Positions 1 through 9,445 of a DNA stretch of 64,000 bases are shown piece by piece; position 1 is the first letter of the stretch, and each line of letters starts with the position of its first letter. Position numbers and translations under genes: made by a program. The notes below the pieces were generated by a model. The model was not told where the DNA came from. It saw only the letters and a list, made by a program, of their open reading frames with translations, and searched no databases. Source of the DNA: Deltaproteobacteria bacterium (GTDB taxonomy: Bacteria; Desulfobacterota; GWC2-55-46; DRQE01). Where the stretch lies: assembly GCA_015492245.1 (NCBI GenBank), contig WGFM01000012.1, forward strand, positions 1 through 64,000. Direction: 5' to 3'.

Positions 1-585
1 ATATGGACACCCTACAGGGCCCTCATAGGAGGTGTATTGCTCGTGGCCCTGGGGATGCTCTTCTCGCAGGACTACTTCGGTGTGGGTGAAGGTGTGGTGG
101 AGAGCGTGCTGGTCGGTGGAGATGTCTTCCTTGTGGCCTTCCTTCTTAAGATACTCTTTACTGCCATAACATTTGGGGCAGGTGGCACAGGGGGGATGAT
201 TTCTCCACTCTTTTTTATAGGTGCAACGGCAGGCTACTTTTTTGCCACCATCTTCGGGCTCAAGACGGAGGTCTTCTCGGCCATAGGGCTTGTAAGCCTC
301 CTTGCAGGGGCAGCCAATACCCCCATAACGGGCAGCATAATGGCGGTAGAGCTTTTCGGCCCCAAGATAGCACCCTATGCAGCTGTGGCATGTATAATAA
401 GTTTCCTCATAACGGGCCACAGAAGTCTCTTCCCAACCCAGATAGTGGCCATGAAGAAGGCAGCCTCCCTTGAGGTGGAACTGGGCAAGGTCATAGAGGA
501 GATAACCCCTACCGTTGAAAAGACCCATGTTTCAGACTACCTCCAGAGATTTCTGGAGCGCCTCAGAAGGCTCTTTAAAAGATAG
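1..585 (+). CDS. ClC-family chloride channel/antiporter, C-terminal part (5' end outside window)
   Basis: The reading frame is open from base 1, so this is the last 194 codons of a longer gene. It encodes hydrophobic segments with the ClC signature region GTGGMISPLFFIGATAG (the GxFxP-type selectivity segment, here GMISP) followed by NTPITGSIMAVELFG, which matches the conserved helix N/O part of ClC proteins. ClC proteins move chloride across the inner membrane as homodimers, either as channels or as H+/Cl- exchangers. The gating-glutamate region lies upstream of the window, so channel versus exchanger cannot be told. The tail after the last membrane helix is short and charged (about 45 residues), with no CBS domain pair. 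Confidence 0.85.
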   Translation: MWTPYRALIGGVLLVALGMLFSQDYFGVGEGVVESVLVGGDVFLVAFLLKILFTAITFGAGGTGGMISPLFFIGATAGYFFATIFGLKTEVFSAIGLVSLLAGAANTPITGSIMAVELFGPKIAPYAAVACIISFLITGHRSLFPTQIVAMKKAASLEVELGKVIEEITPTVEKTHVSDYLQRFLERLRRLFKR

Positions 586-587
586 GT

Positions 588-616
588 TTGACAAAAGGGT
601 GTGCCATACCTAAAAT
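588..616 (+). promoter_or_regulatory. sigma-70-like promoter for the fmdB operon
   Basis: TTGACA at 588-593 and TAAAAT at 611-616 are separated by 17 bp. This is close to consensus and lies about 55 bp before the fmdB start. Predicted from sequence only. Confidence 0.65.
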
Positions 617-669
617 ATAGATGGACAGGACTATTGCTGGATATAAAACCAAGGAGGTGGATTCCAGAC

Positions 670-918
670 ATGCCCATGTACGAATACAGATGCACAGAGT
701 GTGATAGGCAGTTCGAGGCCGTGCAGAAGTTTTCAGACGAGCCTTTGAAAGATTGCATATACTGTGGTGGCACGGTAAAGAGGCTCATCTCACTTTCCTC
801 GTTCCATCTCAAGGGCTCGGGCTGGTATGTTACAGACTATGCCAGAAAGAAGGATGATACCAGGAAGGCCGGCCAGCAGGGCTGTGATGGAAAGAAGAAG
901 ACCTGCGGTGGCTCCTGA
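670..918 (+). CDS. FmdB-type zinc ribbon protein
   Basis: An 82-residue protein opening [16 protein letters not shown], with paired CxxC knuckles (CTEC, CIYC) about 20 residues apart. This is the FmdB/CxxC_CXXC_SSSS zinc ribbon family named after a formamidase-operon regulatory protein. The molecular role of the family is unclear. The tail is Lys/Cys rich. The ATG at 670 was chosen because AAGGAGGT ends 11 nt upstream; an upstream GTG at 601 lies inside the predicted promoter and is unlikely. It is the first gene of a short operon with the inositol phosphatase gene 3 nt downstream. Confidence 0.8.
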   Translation: MPMYEYRCTECDRQFEAVQKFSDEPLKDCIYCGGTVKRLISLSSFHLKGSGWYVTDYARKKDDTRKAGQQGCDGKKKTCGGS

Positions 919-921
919 TAG

Positions 922-1713
922 ATGGAGGTAAAAGAGGCTGCCATATATATCGCCAGGAAGGCTGGGGAACTCCTCAGGGAAAACCTCGGCAGAGTCGAGA
1001 GCATAGAGTACAAGGGTGCTGTGGACCTCGTTACCGATGTGGACAGAAAGAGCGAGACCCTCATAGTGGACTTCATAAAGGAGCGTTTCGCTGACCACGA
1101 CATACTCACCGAAGAGGGGCAGGACAAGACCGAAGGCAGCCCCTGCCGGTGGATTATAGACCCGCTGGATGGCACCACCAACTATGCCCATGGGTATCCG
1201 GTCTTCTGTGTGTCCATAGGGTTCGAAGAGGAGGGAGAGTTAAGGCTCGGGGTGGTCTATGACCCGATGCTCGAAGAGCTCTTCGTTGCAGAAAATGGTG
1301 GGGGTGCCTATCTCAATGGCAGAAGGATAAGGGTTTCTGCCACACCAACACTGGACAAGAGTCTTCTTTCCACAGGTTTTCCCTATGACCTGAGAACCTC
1401 GAGGGAGAACAACCTCAACCATTTTTCCAACTTTGCCATGAGGGCACAGGCCATAAGGAGGGCTGGCTCTGCAGCGCTCGATATGTGTTATGTGGGCTGT
1501 GGAAGGTTCGATGGGTTCTGGGAGCTGAAGCTCAAGCCCTGGGATGTTGCAGCAGGCTCACTTGTGGTGAAAGAGGCTGGTGGCAGGCTTACAGACTTCA
1601 ATGACTCCCCCTTCTCCATCTATGGCTACGAGGTTATAGCCTCGAACGGGCTGATACACCAGGAGATGGTGGAGGTGGTTAACCTCAAAACCGTGGTAAC
1701 CCCTCAGGGATGA
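922..1713 (+). CDS. suhB: inositol monophosphatase family protein (SuhB-like)
   Basis: 263 residues, the normal family length. Visible metal-binding motifs are TEEG near residue 73, the WIIDPLDGTTNYAHG block near residues 84-98, and WDVAAGSLVVKEAGG near the C-terminus. These three acidic sites bind the Mg2+ ions used to hydrolyse inositol-1-phosphate or related sugar phosphates. Family members in bacteria may also act on fructose-1,6-bisphosphate or NADP, or (as SuhB) influence rRNA transcription, so the substrate is not fixed by sequence. It follows fmdB by 3 nt and its stop codon overlaps the next start (ATGA). Confidence 0.9.
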   Translation: MEVKEAAIYIARKAGELLRENLGRVESIEYKGAVDLVTDVDRKSETLIVDFIKERFADHDILTEEGQDKTEGSPCRWIIDPLDGTTNYAHGYPVFCVSIGFEEEGELRLGVVYDPMLEELFVAENGGGAYLNGRRIRVSATPTLDKSLLSTGFPYDLRTSRENNLNHFSNFAMRAQAIRRAGSAALDMCYVGCGRFDGFWELKLKPWDVAAGSLVVKEAGGRLTDFNDSPFSIYGYEVIASNGLIHQEMVEVVNLKTVVTPQG

Positions 1714-2045
1714 GGCTTCTGGTCTACTTTATCTCACCACCTGTCTCCATAAAGGCCGTGGAATATGTCTACAGCAGTGTATCCATAGAGGGGTGGGAGG
1801 CAATCGTTGTGGTAGGCCTTGTGCTGGGTGGATGGAACATTTTTGTAAGACCGGTTGTAAGGCTTTTGAGCCTTCCGCTAAACATTCTCACCCTGGGGAT
1901 CTTTGGTGTGGTGGTAAACATCGGCGTGGTGTGGCTTACTGCAGAGCTTGTCGATGGGTTCACAGTGGGTGGGCTCGTGGGCGCCCTTCTGTGTGCCGTG
2001 GCCATAGGTTTTATGAACAGCCTCCTGAGGGAGTTTACAGGCTGA
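1710..2045 (+). CDS. small four-helix membrane protein, phage-holin-IV family
   Basis: 111 residues with about four predicted membrane segments. The conserved stretch NIFVRPVVRLLSLPLNILTL is typical of the mycobacterial 4-TM phage holin superfamily IV proteins (YvlD-like) that occur widely on bacterial chromosomes. Despite the name there is no phage context here. The start codon overlaps the suhB stop, so it is translated as the last gene of the fmdB operon. Function unknown. Confidence 0.8.
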   Translation: MRLLVYFISPPVSIKAVEYVYSSVSIEGWEAIVVVGLVLGGWNIFVRPVVRLLSLPLNILTLGIFGVVVNIGVVWLTAELVDGFTVGGLVGALLCAVAIGFMNSLLREFTG

Positions 2046-2056
2046 AAATTTGGGGC

Positions 2057-2085
2057 TTGACTACAGAGGATTAAAAGGGTATCCT
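2057..2085 (+). promoter_or_regulatory. promoter of the pyr operon
   Basis: TTGACT at 2057-2062 and TATCCT at 2080-2085 with a 17-bp spacer. The predicted start near 2092 yields a leader of about 130 nt containing the PyrR-type attenuator. Confidence 0.6.
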
Positions 2086-2091
2086 TAAAAG

Positions 2092-2777
<686 letters not shown>

Positions 2778-2780
2778 AAG

Positions 2781-3710
2781 ATGAGGCTTAAGAGAAAGGA
2801 CATACTTGCCATAGAAGAGCTCGATAGAGACGAGCTGGAGATGATACTATCTTCGGCACAGAGTTTCAAGGAGGTCTCAGAGAGGGATATAAAGAAGGTT
2901 CCGACCCTCAGGGGTAGAACCATAATAAACCTCTTCTACGAGCCCTCCACACGCACCCGCACCGCCTTCGAGATAGCAGGCAAACGGATGAGTGCCGATG
3001 TTATAAACATATCTGCATCTGTAAGCTCTGTCAAGAAGGGTGAGACCCTCAAGGATACGGCAAAGAACCTCGAGGCCATGCGCCCCGACTGCATCGTTGT
3101 AAGGCACTGTTCAGCAGGCACTGCCCACATGCTTGCAGGCCTCCTTTCCTGCAGCGTCATAAACGCAGGAGATGGCGCCCATGAGCACCCCACACAGGCA
3201 CTTCTGGATATTTTCACCATAAGAGAAAGGCTTGGCAGAGTAGAGGGGCTGAAGGTCCTCATAGTGGGTGATATTCTCCACTCGAGGGTTGCAAGGTCGA
3301 ACATATGGGGGCTTAGAAATCTCGGGGCAGAGGTTACTGTGTGTGGGCCACCAACGATGATACCACCCCATATAGAAAGGCTCGGGTGTTCTGTTGCATA
3401 CCATGTGGACGATGCCATAGCCGATGCAGATGTTATAATGATGCTCCGCATACAGCTTGAACGCCAGAGGGCAACGCTCTTTCCGTCTCTCAGGGAGTAT
3501 GCGAGGTGCTGGGGACTATCGGCCGAAAGGCTTAAGAAGGCAAAGAAGGATGTATTGATAATGCACCCGGGGCCTGTAAACCGTGGGGTGGAACTCTCAC
3601 CAGAGGTGGTTGACGGGCCATGGTCGGTAATACTCGAGCAGGTTACAAACGGGGTGGCCGTAAGGATGGCACTATTCTATCTCCTTCTTGGAGACATTAA
3701 GGAGGATTGA
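2781..3710 (+). CDS. pyrB: aspartate carbamoyltransferase catalytic subunit
   Basis: 309 residues, the normal length for the catalytic chain. It carries the carbamoyl-phosphate loop [13 protein letters not shown], the SVKKGET loop, [11 protein letters not shown], and [10 protein letters not shown] near residue 220 (aspartate-binding region). It makes N-carbamoyl-L-aspartate in the second step of UMP synthesis. No regulatory pyrI gene is visible next to it; control appears to be through PyrR attenuation. It sits 3 nt after pyrR and is followed closely by pyrC. Confidence 0.96.
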   Translation: MRLKRKDILAIEELDRDELEMILSSAQSFKEVSERDIKKVPTLRGRTIINLFYEPSTRTRTAFEIAGKRMSADVINISASVSSVKKGETLKDTAKNLEAMRPDCIVVRHCSAGTAHMLAGLLSCSVINAGDGAHEHPTQALLDIFTIRERLGRVEGLKVLIVGDILHSRVARSNIWGLRNLGAEVTVCGPPTMIPPHIERLGCSVAYHVDDAIADADVIMMLRIQLERQRATLFPSLREYARCWGLSAERLKKAKKDVLIMHPGPVNRGVELSPEVVDGPWSVILEQVTNGVAVRMALFYLLLGDIKED

Positions 3711-3715
3711 ACACA

Positions 3716-5002
3716 ATGGAAAGGGTGGCCTTGAGAGGTGGAAGGGTTGTGGACCCCTCACAGGATGTGGATGACCTGTATGATATATTCATAATGGGTG
3801 GTAGAATCGCCTCCATCAAGCCCTCGGAAGAGAAGGCACCTGTGGGCGAGGGCTGGCTCGAGTATGACTGTAAGGGGCTTGTGGTAGCACCTGGTTTCGT
3901 GGACCTTCACACCCACTTGAGAGAGCCGGGCGAGGAATACAAGGAGACCATAAGGACAGGCACACTTGCAGCAGCCACAGGAGGGTTTACCACCATACTC
4001 TGTATGGCAAACACCACCCCACCAAACGATTGTGAGGCCCTAACGAGGCTCATAAAGAAGAAGGCGGCAGAAGAGGGCACCGTAAAGGTGCATCCCGTGG
4101 GTGCTGTAACCAGGGGGCTTCTTGGCAGAGAGCTCACGGACATGGCAGAACTCAAGGAGGCAGGCTGTGTGGCAGTCTCTGACGACGGTAGGGCCGTTAT
4201 GAACACCTCGGTTATGAGAAGGGCACTTGAGTATGCAAAGGGGCTGGAACTTACGCTCATCAGCCACTGCGAAGACCTCCATCTCAAAGAAGATGGTGTG
4301 ATGAACGAGGGTTTCGAGGCCACAAGACTGGGGCTTAAGGGTATACCGGCACAGGCAGAATCCATAATGATTGCAAGAGAGATAGAACTCTGCGAGCTCA
4401 CCTGTAGCAGGGTCCACATAGCCCATGTATCAACCCGCAGGGGGGTTCAGCTCATAAGGGATGCTAAGAGACGGGGGGTAAATATAACCGCAGAGGTTAC
4501 ACCCCACCATCTGCTCCTTACAGACACACAGGTGGGCTATGATACAGACTTCAAGATGAACCCGCCTCTAAGGAGCCGTGAGGATGTGGAGGCCTTAAGG
4601 GAGGCACTTAAGGACGGCACAATAGATTGCATCGCCACAGACCATGCCCCACATTCATCCATAGAGAAGGATGTGGAGTTCGATATGGCAAAAGACGGGG
4701 TTGTGGGGCTTGAGACAGCCTTCGGCGTGTTGATGAGGCTTGTTCACCAGGGGGTGTTCACCCTGAAGGAGCTTGTAGGGTTTCTATCCACACAGCCTGC
4801 AGGTGTCATGGGGCTTAAGTGCGGTAGCCTCTCTGTGGGCAGCCCTGCAGATATTGTGGTTATAGATACCGAGAGAGAGTGGACCGTTGAGCCCGAGGCC
4901 TTCAGGTCTCTGGGCAGGAACACCCCCTTTAAGGGATGGACCCTTAAGGGTAAGGTGGTAAAGACACTGGTGGATGGAAGGGTCGTCCATGAGGAAGAAT
5001 AA
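3716..5002 (+). CDS. pyrC: dihydroorotase
   Basis: 428 residues, class I (multifunctional-type) dihydroorotase. The metal-binding HTHLREPG motif lies near residue 60, MANTTPPND follows, HCED marks a further ligand region, and ATDHAPHSSIEK contains the catalytic Asp. It cyclises carbamoyl aspartate to dihydroorotate. ATG 3716 is chosen because AGGAGG at 3700-3705 is 10 nt upstream; the in-frame TTG at 3707 would be too close. The 3' end overlaps the carA start by 14 nt, suggesting translational coupling. Confidence 0.95.
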   Translation: MERVALRGGRVVDPSQDVDDLYDIFIMGGRIASIKPSEEKAPVGEGWLEYDCKGLVVAPGFVDLHTHLREPGEEYKETIRTGTLAAATGGFTTILCMANTTPPNDCEALTRLIKKKAAEEGTVKVHPVGAVTRGLLGRELTDMAELKEAGCVAVSDDGRAVMNTSVMRRALEYAKGLELTLISHCEDLHLKEDGVMNEGFEATRLGLKGIPAQAESIMIAREIELCELTCSRVHIAHVSTRRGVQLIRDAKRRGVNITAEVTPHHLLLTDTQVGYDTDFKMNPPLRSREDVEALREALKDGTIDCIATDHAPHSSIEKDVEFDMAKDGVVGLETAFGVLMRLVHQGVFTLKELVGFLSTQPAGVMGLKCGSLSVGSPADIVVIDTEREWTVEPEAFRSLGRNTPFKGWTLKGKVVKTLVDGRVVHEEE

Positions 5003-6125
5003 GAAGGCATACCTTGTGTTCTCGGATGGCACGGTCTTTGAAGGCCATGCCATGGGAAAGGTGGGTGAGAGCGCAGGAGAGGTGGTGTTCAACACCTCCA
5101 TGAGCGGCTACCAGGAGGTCCTTACCGACCCATCCTACCGTGGCCAGATAGTAACCATGACATACACCCACATGGGTAACTACGGGACCAACCCTGAGGA
5201 TGTGGAGTCTACAAGGCCATGGGTTGAGGGGTTTGTCGTAAAGGAGCCATGCCCCTGGCCCAGCAGCTGGAGGTATGAAAAGGAGGGGCAGACCCTCGAT
5301 GAGTACCTTGAACACCGGGGCATTGTGGGCATATGGGGGGTGGATACCCGTGCCATAACGAGGCACATAAGGGAAAGGGGTGCGATGGAGGCTGTAATCT
5401 CAAGTATGGATGACAATGTGGAAAGGCTCTACGAGAAGGCACGGGGGCTCGAGGGGCTTAAGGGTAAGGACCTGGTAAAAGAGGTTACCTGTAGGAAGCC
5501 CTACCACTGGCAGCAGGCCCTCTGGGAGCTTGAGGGCGGATACAAAAAGGGCGGTGAGGCAGCTTACAGGGTGGTTGCCTATGACTATGGGATAAAGCTC
5601 AATATACTGAGAAACCTTGTTGAGGCAGGCTGTGATGTTACAGTGGTGCCTGCGTGGATGCCGGCAGAACAGGTGCTCGAGCTCAACCCGGATGGTATAT
5701 TCCTTTCCAACGGCCCTGGAGACCCCGAGCCTGTAACCTATGCCATAGAGAACATAAGAAGGCTCATAGGCAAAAGGCCCATATTCGGTATATGCTTGGG
5801 GCATCAACTGCTTGCATTGGCCATTGGTGGAAGAACATATAAACTCAAGTTCGGCCATCATGGTGGAAACCAGCCTGTAAAGGACCTGAAGACCGGCAGG
5901 GTGGAGATAACCTCACAGAACCATGGATTCTCCGTGGATGTAGAGTCGATAAAGGGTATTGCAGAGCTTACGCATCTCAACCTCAACGACCACACCGTGG
6001 AGGGTATAACCCACAGGGAGTATCCGCTCTTCTCTGTGCAGTATCATCCAGAGGCAAGCCCCGGCCCACACGACTCACAGTATCTTTTCAAAAGGTTTAC
6101 AGCACTCATGGAGGGACAACGATAA
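4989..6125 (+). CDS. carA: carbamoyl-phosphate synthase small subunit (glutaminase)
   Basis: 378 residues. The N-terminal CPSase_sm domain (VFSDGTVFEGHAMG, MSGYQEVLTDPSY) is followed by a class I glutamine amidotransferase domain with the nucleophile Cys in GICLGHQLLALAIGG and the His-Glu pair in QYHPEASPGPHDS. It releases ammonia from glutamine and channels it to CarB. ATG 4989 is preferred over ATG 4974 because GGAAGG lies 7-8 nt upstream; both overlap the pyrC end. Three bases separate it from carB. Confidence 0.95.
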   Translation: MRKNKKAYLVFSDGTVFEGHAMGKVGESAGEVVFNTSMSGYQEVLTDPSYRGQIVTMTYTHMGNYGTNPEDVESTRPWVEGFVVKEPCPWPSSWRYEKEGQTLDEYLEHRGIVGIWGVDTRAITRHIRERGAMEAVISSMDDNVERLYEKARGLEGLKGKDLVKEVTCRKPYHWQQALWELEGGYKKGGEAAYRVVAYDYGIKLNILRNLVEAGCDVTVVPAWMPAEQVLELNPDGIFLSNGPGDPEPVTYAIENIRRLIGKRPIFGICLGHQLLALAIGGRTYKLKFGHHGGNQPVKDLKTGRVEITSQNHGFSVDVESIKGIAELTHLNLNDHTVEGITHREYPLFSVQYHPEASPGPHDSQYLFKRFTALMEGQR

Positions 6126-6128
6126 CAC

Positions 6129-9100
6129 ATGCCAAAGAGAACCGATATAGATAGAATCCTTATAATAGGCAGTGGCCCCATAGTGATAGGCCAGGCCTGT
6201 GAGTTCGACTATTCTGGCACGCAGGCGTGCAAGGCCCTTAGGGAAGAGGGCTACAAGGTAGTGTTGGTTAACTCAAACCCTGCCACCATCATGACAGACC
6301 CCAACTTTGCAGACCGCACCTACATAGAGCCCTTAACGCCCGAGGTGGTCTCACGCATAATAGAGCGGGAAAGACCAGATGCACTGCTTCCAACCATGGG
6401 GGGGCAGACCGCCCTCAACATAGCTGTGAGGCTCCATGAAGATGGGGTGCTTGAAAGATTCGGGGTCAAGATGATAGGGGCAAACCCGGAGGCCATAAAG
6501 AAGGCAGAGGACAGGGAGCTCTTCAAGGAGGCCATGGAGCGGATAGGACTTAAGATGCCGCAGAGTGGGTTTGCAAGGAGTGTGGACGAGGCCATGGATA
6601 TAGTGGGTAGACTACGGTATCCTGTCATAATAAGGCCATCTTTTACACTGGGCGGGACAGGCGGAGGTATTGCCTACAACCGCGAGGAGTTCATGGAGCT
6701 TGTAAAGAAGGGGCTTTCCTCAAGCCCCATCGAAGAGGTGCTCGTAGAGGAATCCCTTATAGGCTGGAAGGAATACGAGCTTGAGGTAATGCGCGATGGC
6801 AAGGACAATGTGGTGATCGTATGTTCCATAGAGAACCTCGACCCCATGGGTGTGCACACAGGAGACTCCATAACAGTCGCCCCCCAGCAGACCCTTTCTG
6901 ACAAGGAATACCAGATAATGAGGGATGCAGCCATGGATATAATCCGTGAGATAGGGGTGGACACAGGGGGTAGCAACATCCAGTTTGCCATTAGCCCCCG
7001 GGATGGAAGGATGTATGTTATAGAGATGAACCCCAGGGTCTCAAGAAGCTCTGCCCTTGCCAGCAAGGCCACTGGCTTTCCCATAGCAAAGATATCGGCA
7101 AGGCTTGCAATAGGATATACGCTCGATGAGATACCAAATGACATAACAGAGAAGACCCCTGCCTCCTTCGAGCCGACCATAGACTATGTGGTGGTGAAGA
7201 TACCAAGGTTCACCTTCGAGAAGTTTCCCCGGACAGACCCCACCCTTACAACCCAGATGAAGTCCGTGGGAGAGGTGATGGCCATAGGCAGAACCTTCAA
7301 GGAGGCCATGGGTAAGGCATTGAGGTCCCTTGAGACAGGTAGAACAGGGTTCAACCATGTGATAAGAAAAGACAGGGACTCGGTCTATTTTGAACCCACA
7401 CAGGCAGAACGAGACGAGATAGCCTCCATGCTCAAGACCCCAGGGGCGGAAAGACCATGGTATCTTGCAGAGGCATTGAGGGCAGGGTTTTCAGTGGAAG
7501 AGGTCTGTGGACTCAGCCGTATAGACCGCTGGTTTGTATGCCAGATAAAGGAGATGGTCGAGCTCGAGGCAGCCCTCAAAGAGGCTTCAAAAAAGGGTGG
7601 TATCATTGAAGAGGAGCTTTTGAGGAGGGCGAAGTCCTGGGGGCTTTCAGATGCATTCATTGCAGGGCTTACAGGTATGGACGAGGCCAGTGCAAGGAAG
7701 ATGGCAAGAGATAGAGGGGTTGAGCCTGTCTACAAGTGTGTTGATACCTGCGGGGCAGAGTTCGAGGCATATACACCCTATCTCTATTCCACCCATGAGG
7801 CGCCTTTTTTCAACATAAAGGGCGCTGAGAAGAGGGCAGAGTGTGAGGCAAACCCAACGGATAGAAGGAAGGTCATAATCCTTGGCAGCGGGCCAAACCG
7901 TATCGGACAGGGCATAGAGTTCGACTACTGCTGTGTGCACGCAAGTTTTGCCCTGAGGGAAGAGGGCTATGAGTCCATAATGGTGAACTGCAACCCTGAG
8001 ACGGTCTCAACAGACTACGACACCTCTGACAGGCTCTACTTCGAGCCCCTTACCTTCGAGGATGTTCTGTCCATAGTTGAGAAGGAGCGTCCTGTGGGGG
8101 TTGTAGTGCAGCTGGGTGGACAGACCCCTCTCAAGCTTGCAGTGCCCCTTGAAAGGGCAGGGGTGAGGATACTCGGCACCCCGCCCGATTCCATAGATAT
8201 GGCAGAGGATAGAGAGAGGTTCGACAGTCTGCTCGAGCGCCTGGGTCTTAGAAGGCCCGAAAGTGGCACGGCAAAGAGCAAAGAGGAGGCCCTTAAGGTG
8301 GCAGAGGAGCTGGGTTACCCTGTCATGGTAAGGCCATCCTATGTGCTCGGCGGAAGGGCCATGGAGATAGTCTACGATAGGGATAGCCTTGCAGATTACA
8401 TGATACAGGCCGTGGAGGCATCTCCAGAGCATCCCGTGCTCGTAGATAAGTTCCTGGAAGGAGCCGTGGAGGTGGATGTGGACTGCCTCTCAGATGGAGA
8501 GGATGTGGCCATAGGTGGCATCATGGAGCACATAGAGGAGGCAGGGGTGCATTCAGGAGATTCGGCATGCTCGCTTCCACCATACTCGCTTGAAGAAGGG
8601 CTCCTCGAGGAGATAAAACGGCAGACCACACTTCTTGCAAGGGAACTCAGGGTGGTGGGCCTTATGAATGTGCAGTTTGCCGTAAAAGATGGCACCCTAT
8701 ACATACTCGAGGTGAACCCCAGGGCATCGAGAACCGTGCCCTTTGTAAGCAAGGCCGTGGGAATACCACTTGCAAAGATTGCAACAAAGCTCATGCTCGG
8801 CAGGACCATAAGAGAGTGTGGCATAAAGGGAGACCTCACACCACCCTATGTGTCTGTAAAGGAGGCGGTATTCCCCTTTGTAAAGTTCCCGGGGGTGGAT
8901 ACCCTTCTGGGCCCCGAGATGAAGTCCACTGGAGAGGTGATGGGCATAGGCACAGATTTTGGCTGGGCATTCGCAAAGGCCCAGCTTGCAGCAGGCTCAA
9001 GGCTGCCTCTTAAGGGCAATGTCTTCATAAGTGTGAGGGATGAGGACAAACCACAGATACTCGATGTGGCAGCAGAGTTTGCCAAGATGGGCTTCCATAT

Positions 9101-9431
9101 AATCGCAACGAGGGGGACCGCAAGATACCTCAATGAACACGGCATTGAGGCAGAACCGGTGCTCAAGGTTATAGAGGGCAGACCACACATAGTGGACCGC
9201 ATAAAGAGTGGAGAGATAGATATGGTCATAAACACCTCCTTCGGTGCCCAGAGTGTGAAGGATTCCTATTCCATAAGAAGGACATCTGTGGACATGGGAG
9301 TTGCCTATGTAACCACAGTTGCAGGTGCCCATGCGGTGGTAAGGGCAATAAGGTCTCTCCTTGAAGAGGAGTTCGCCGTAAAGAGCGTACAGGAATACCA
9401 TACAGAAACCCTCGAGAAGACCAGAACATAA
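6129..9431 (+). CDS. carB: carbamoyl-phosphate synthase large subunit
   Basis: 1100 residues, full length, with two homologous ATP-grasp halves. The first begins [20 protein letters not shown] and the second, after about residue 575, [20 protein letters not shown]. Between them is the oligomerisation domain, and the last 140 residues form the methylglyoxal-synthase-like allosteric domain ([19 protein letters not shown] onward). It makes carbamoyl phosphate from bicarbonate, ATP and ammonia for pyrimidine and arginine synthesis. It is the last pyr gene of the operon; recG follows after 14 nt and may be co-transcribed. Confidence 0.96.
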   Translation: MPKRTDIDRILIIGSGPIVIGQACEFDYSGTQACKALREEGYKVVLVNSNPATIMTDPNFADRTYIEPLTPEVVSRIIERERPDALLPTMGGQTALNIAVRLHEDGVLERFGVKMIGANPEAIKKAEDRELFKEAMERIGLKMPQSGFARSVDEAMDIVGRLRYPVIIRPSFTLGGTGGGIAYNREEFMELVKKGLSSSPIEEVLVEESLIGWKEYELEVMRDGKDNVVIVCSIENLDPMGVHTGDSITVAPQQTLSDKEYQIMRDAAMDIIREIGVDTGGSNIQFAISPRDGRMYVIEMNPRVSRSSALASKATGFPIAKISARLAIGYTLDEIPNDITEKTPASFEPTIDYVVVKIPRFTFEKFPRTDPTLTTQMKSVGEVMAIGRTFKEAMGKALRSLETGRTGFNHVIRKDRDSVYFEPTQAERDEIASMLKTPGAERPWYLAEALRAGFSVEEVCGLSRIDRWFVCQIKEMVELEAALKEASKKGGIIEEELLRRAKSWGLSDAFIAGLTGMDEASARKMARDRGVEPVYKCVDTCGAEFEAYTPYLYSTHEAPFFNIKGAEKRAECEANPTDRRKVIILGSGPNRIGQGIEFDYCCVHASFALREEGYESIMVNCNPETVSTDYDTSDRLYFEPLTFEDVLSIVEKERPVGVVVQLGGQTPLKLAVPLERAGVRILGTPPDSIDMAEDRERFDSLLERLGLRRPESGTAKSKEEALKVAEELGYPVMVRPSYVLGGRAMEIVYDRDSLADYMIQAVEASPEHPVLVDKFLEGAVEVDVDCLSDGEDVAIGGIMEHIEEAGVHSGDSACSLPPYSLEEGLLEEIKRQTTLLARELRVVGLMNVQFAVKDGTLYILEVNPRASRTVPFVSKAVGIPLAKIATKLMLGRTIRECGIKGDLTPPYVSVKEAVFPFVKFPGVDTLLGPEMKSTGEVMGIGTDFGWAFAKAQLAAGSRLPLKGNVFISVRDEDKPQILDVAAEFAKMGFHIIATRGTARYLNEHGIEAEPVLKVIEGRPHIVDRIKSGEIDMVINTSFGAQSVKDSYSIRRTSVDMGVAYVTTVAGAHAVVRAIRSLLEEEFAVKSVQEYHTETLEKTRT

Positions 9432-9445
9432 GGGCCTTCCCCTCG

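Noticed and set aside
1710-2045. Prophage remnant based on the holin-like protein
   Set aside because: The family is widespread on chromosomes, it is inside a housekeeping operon, and no other phage gene is near. The same holds for 34332-34586.
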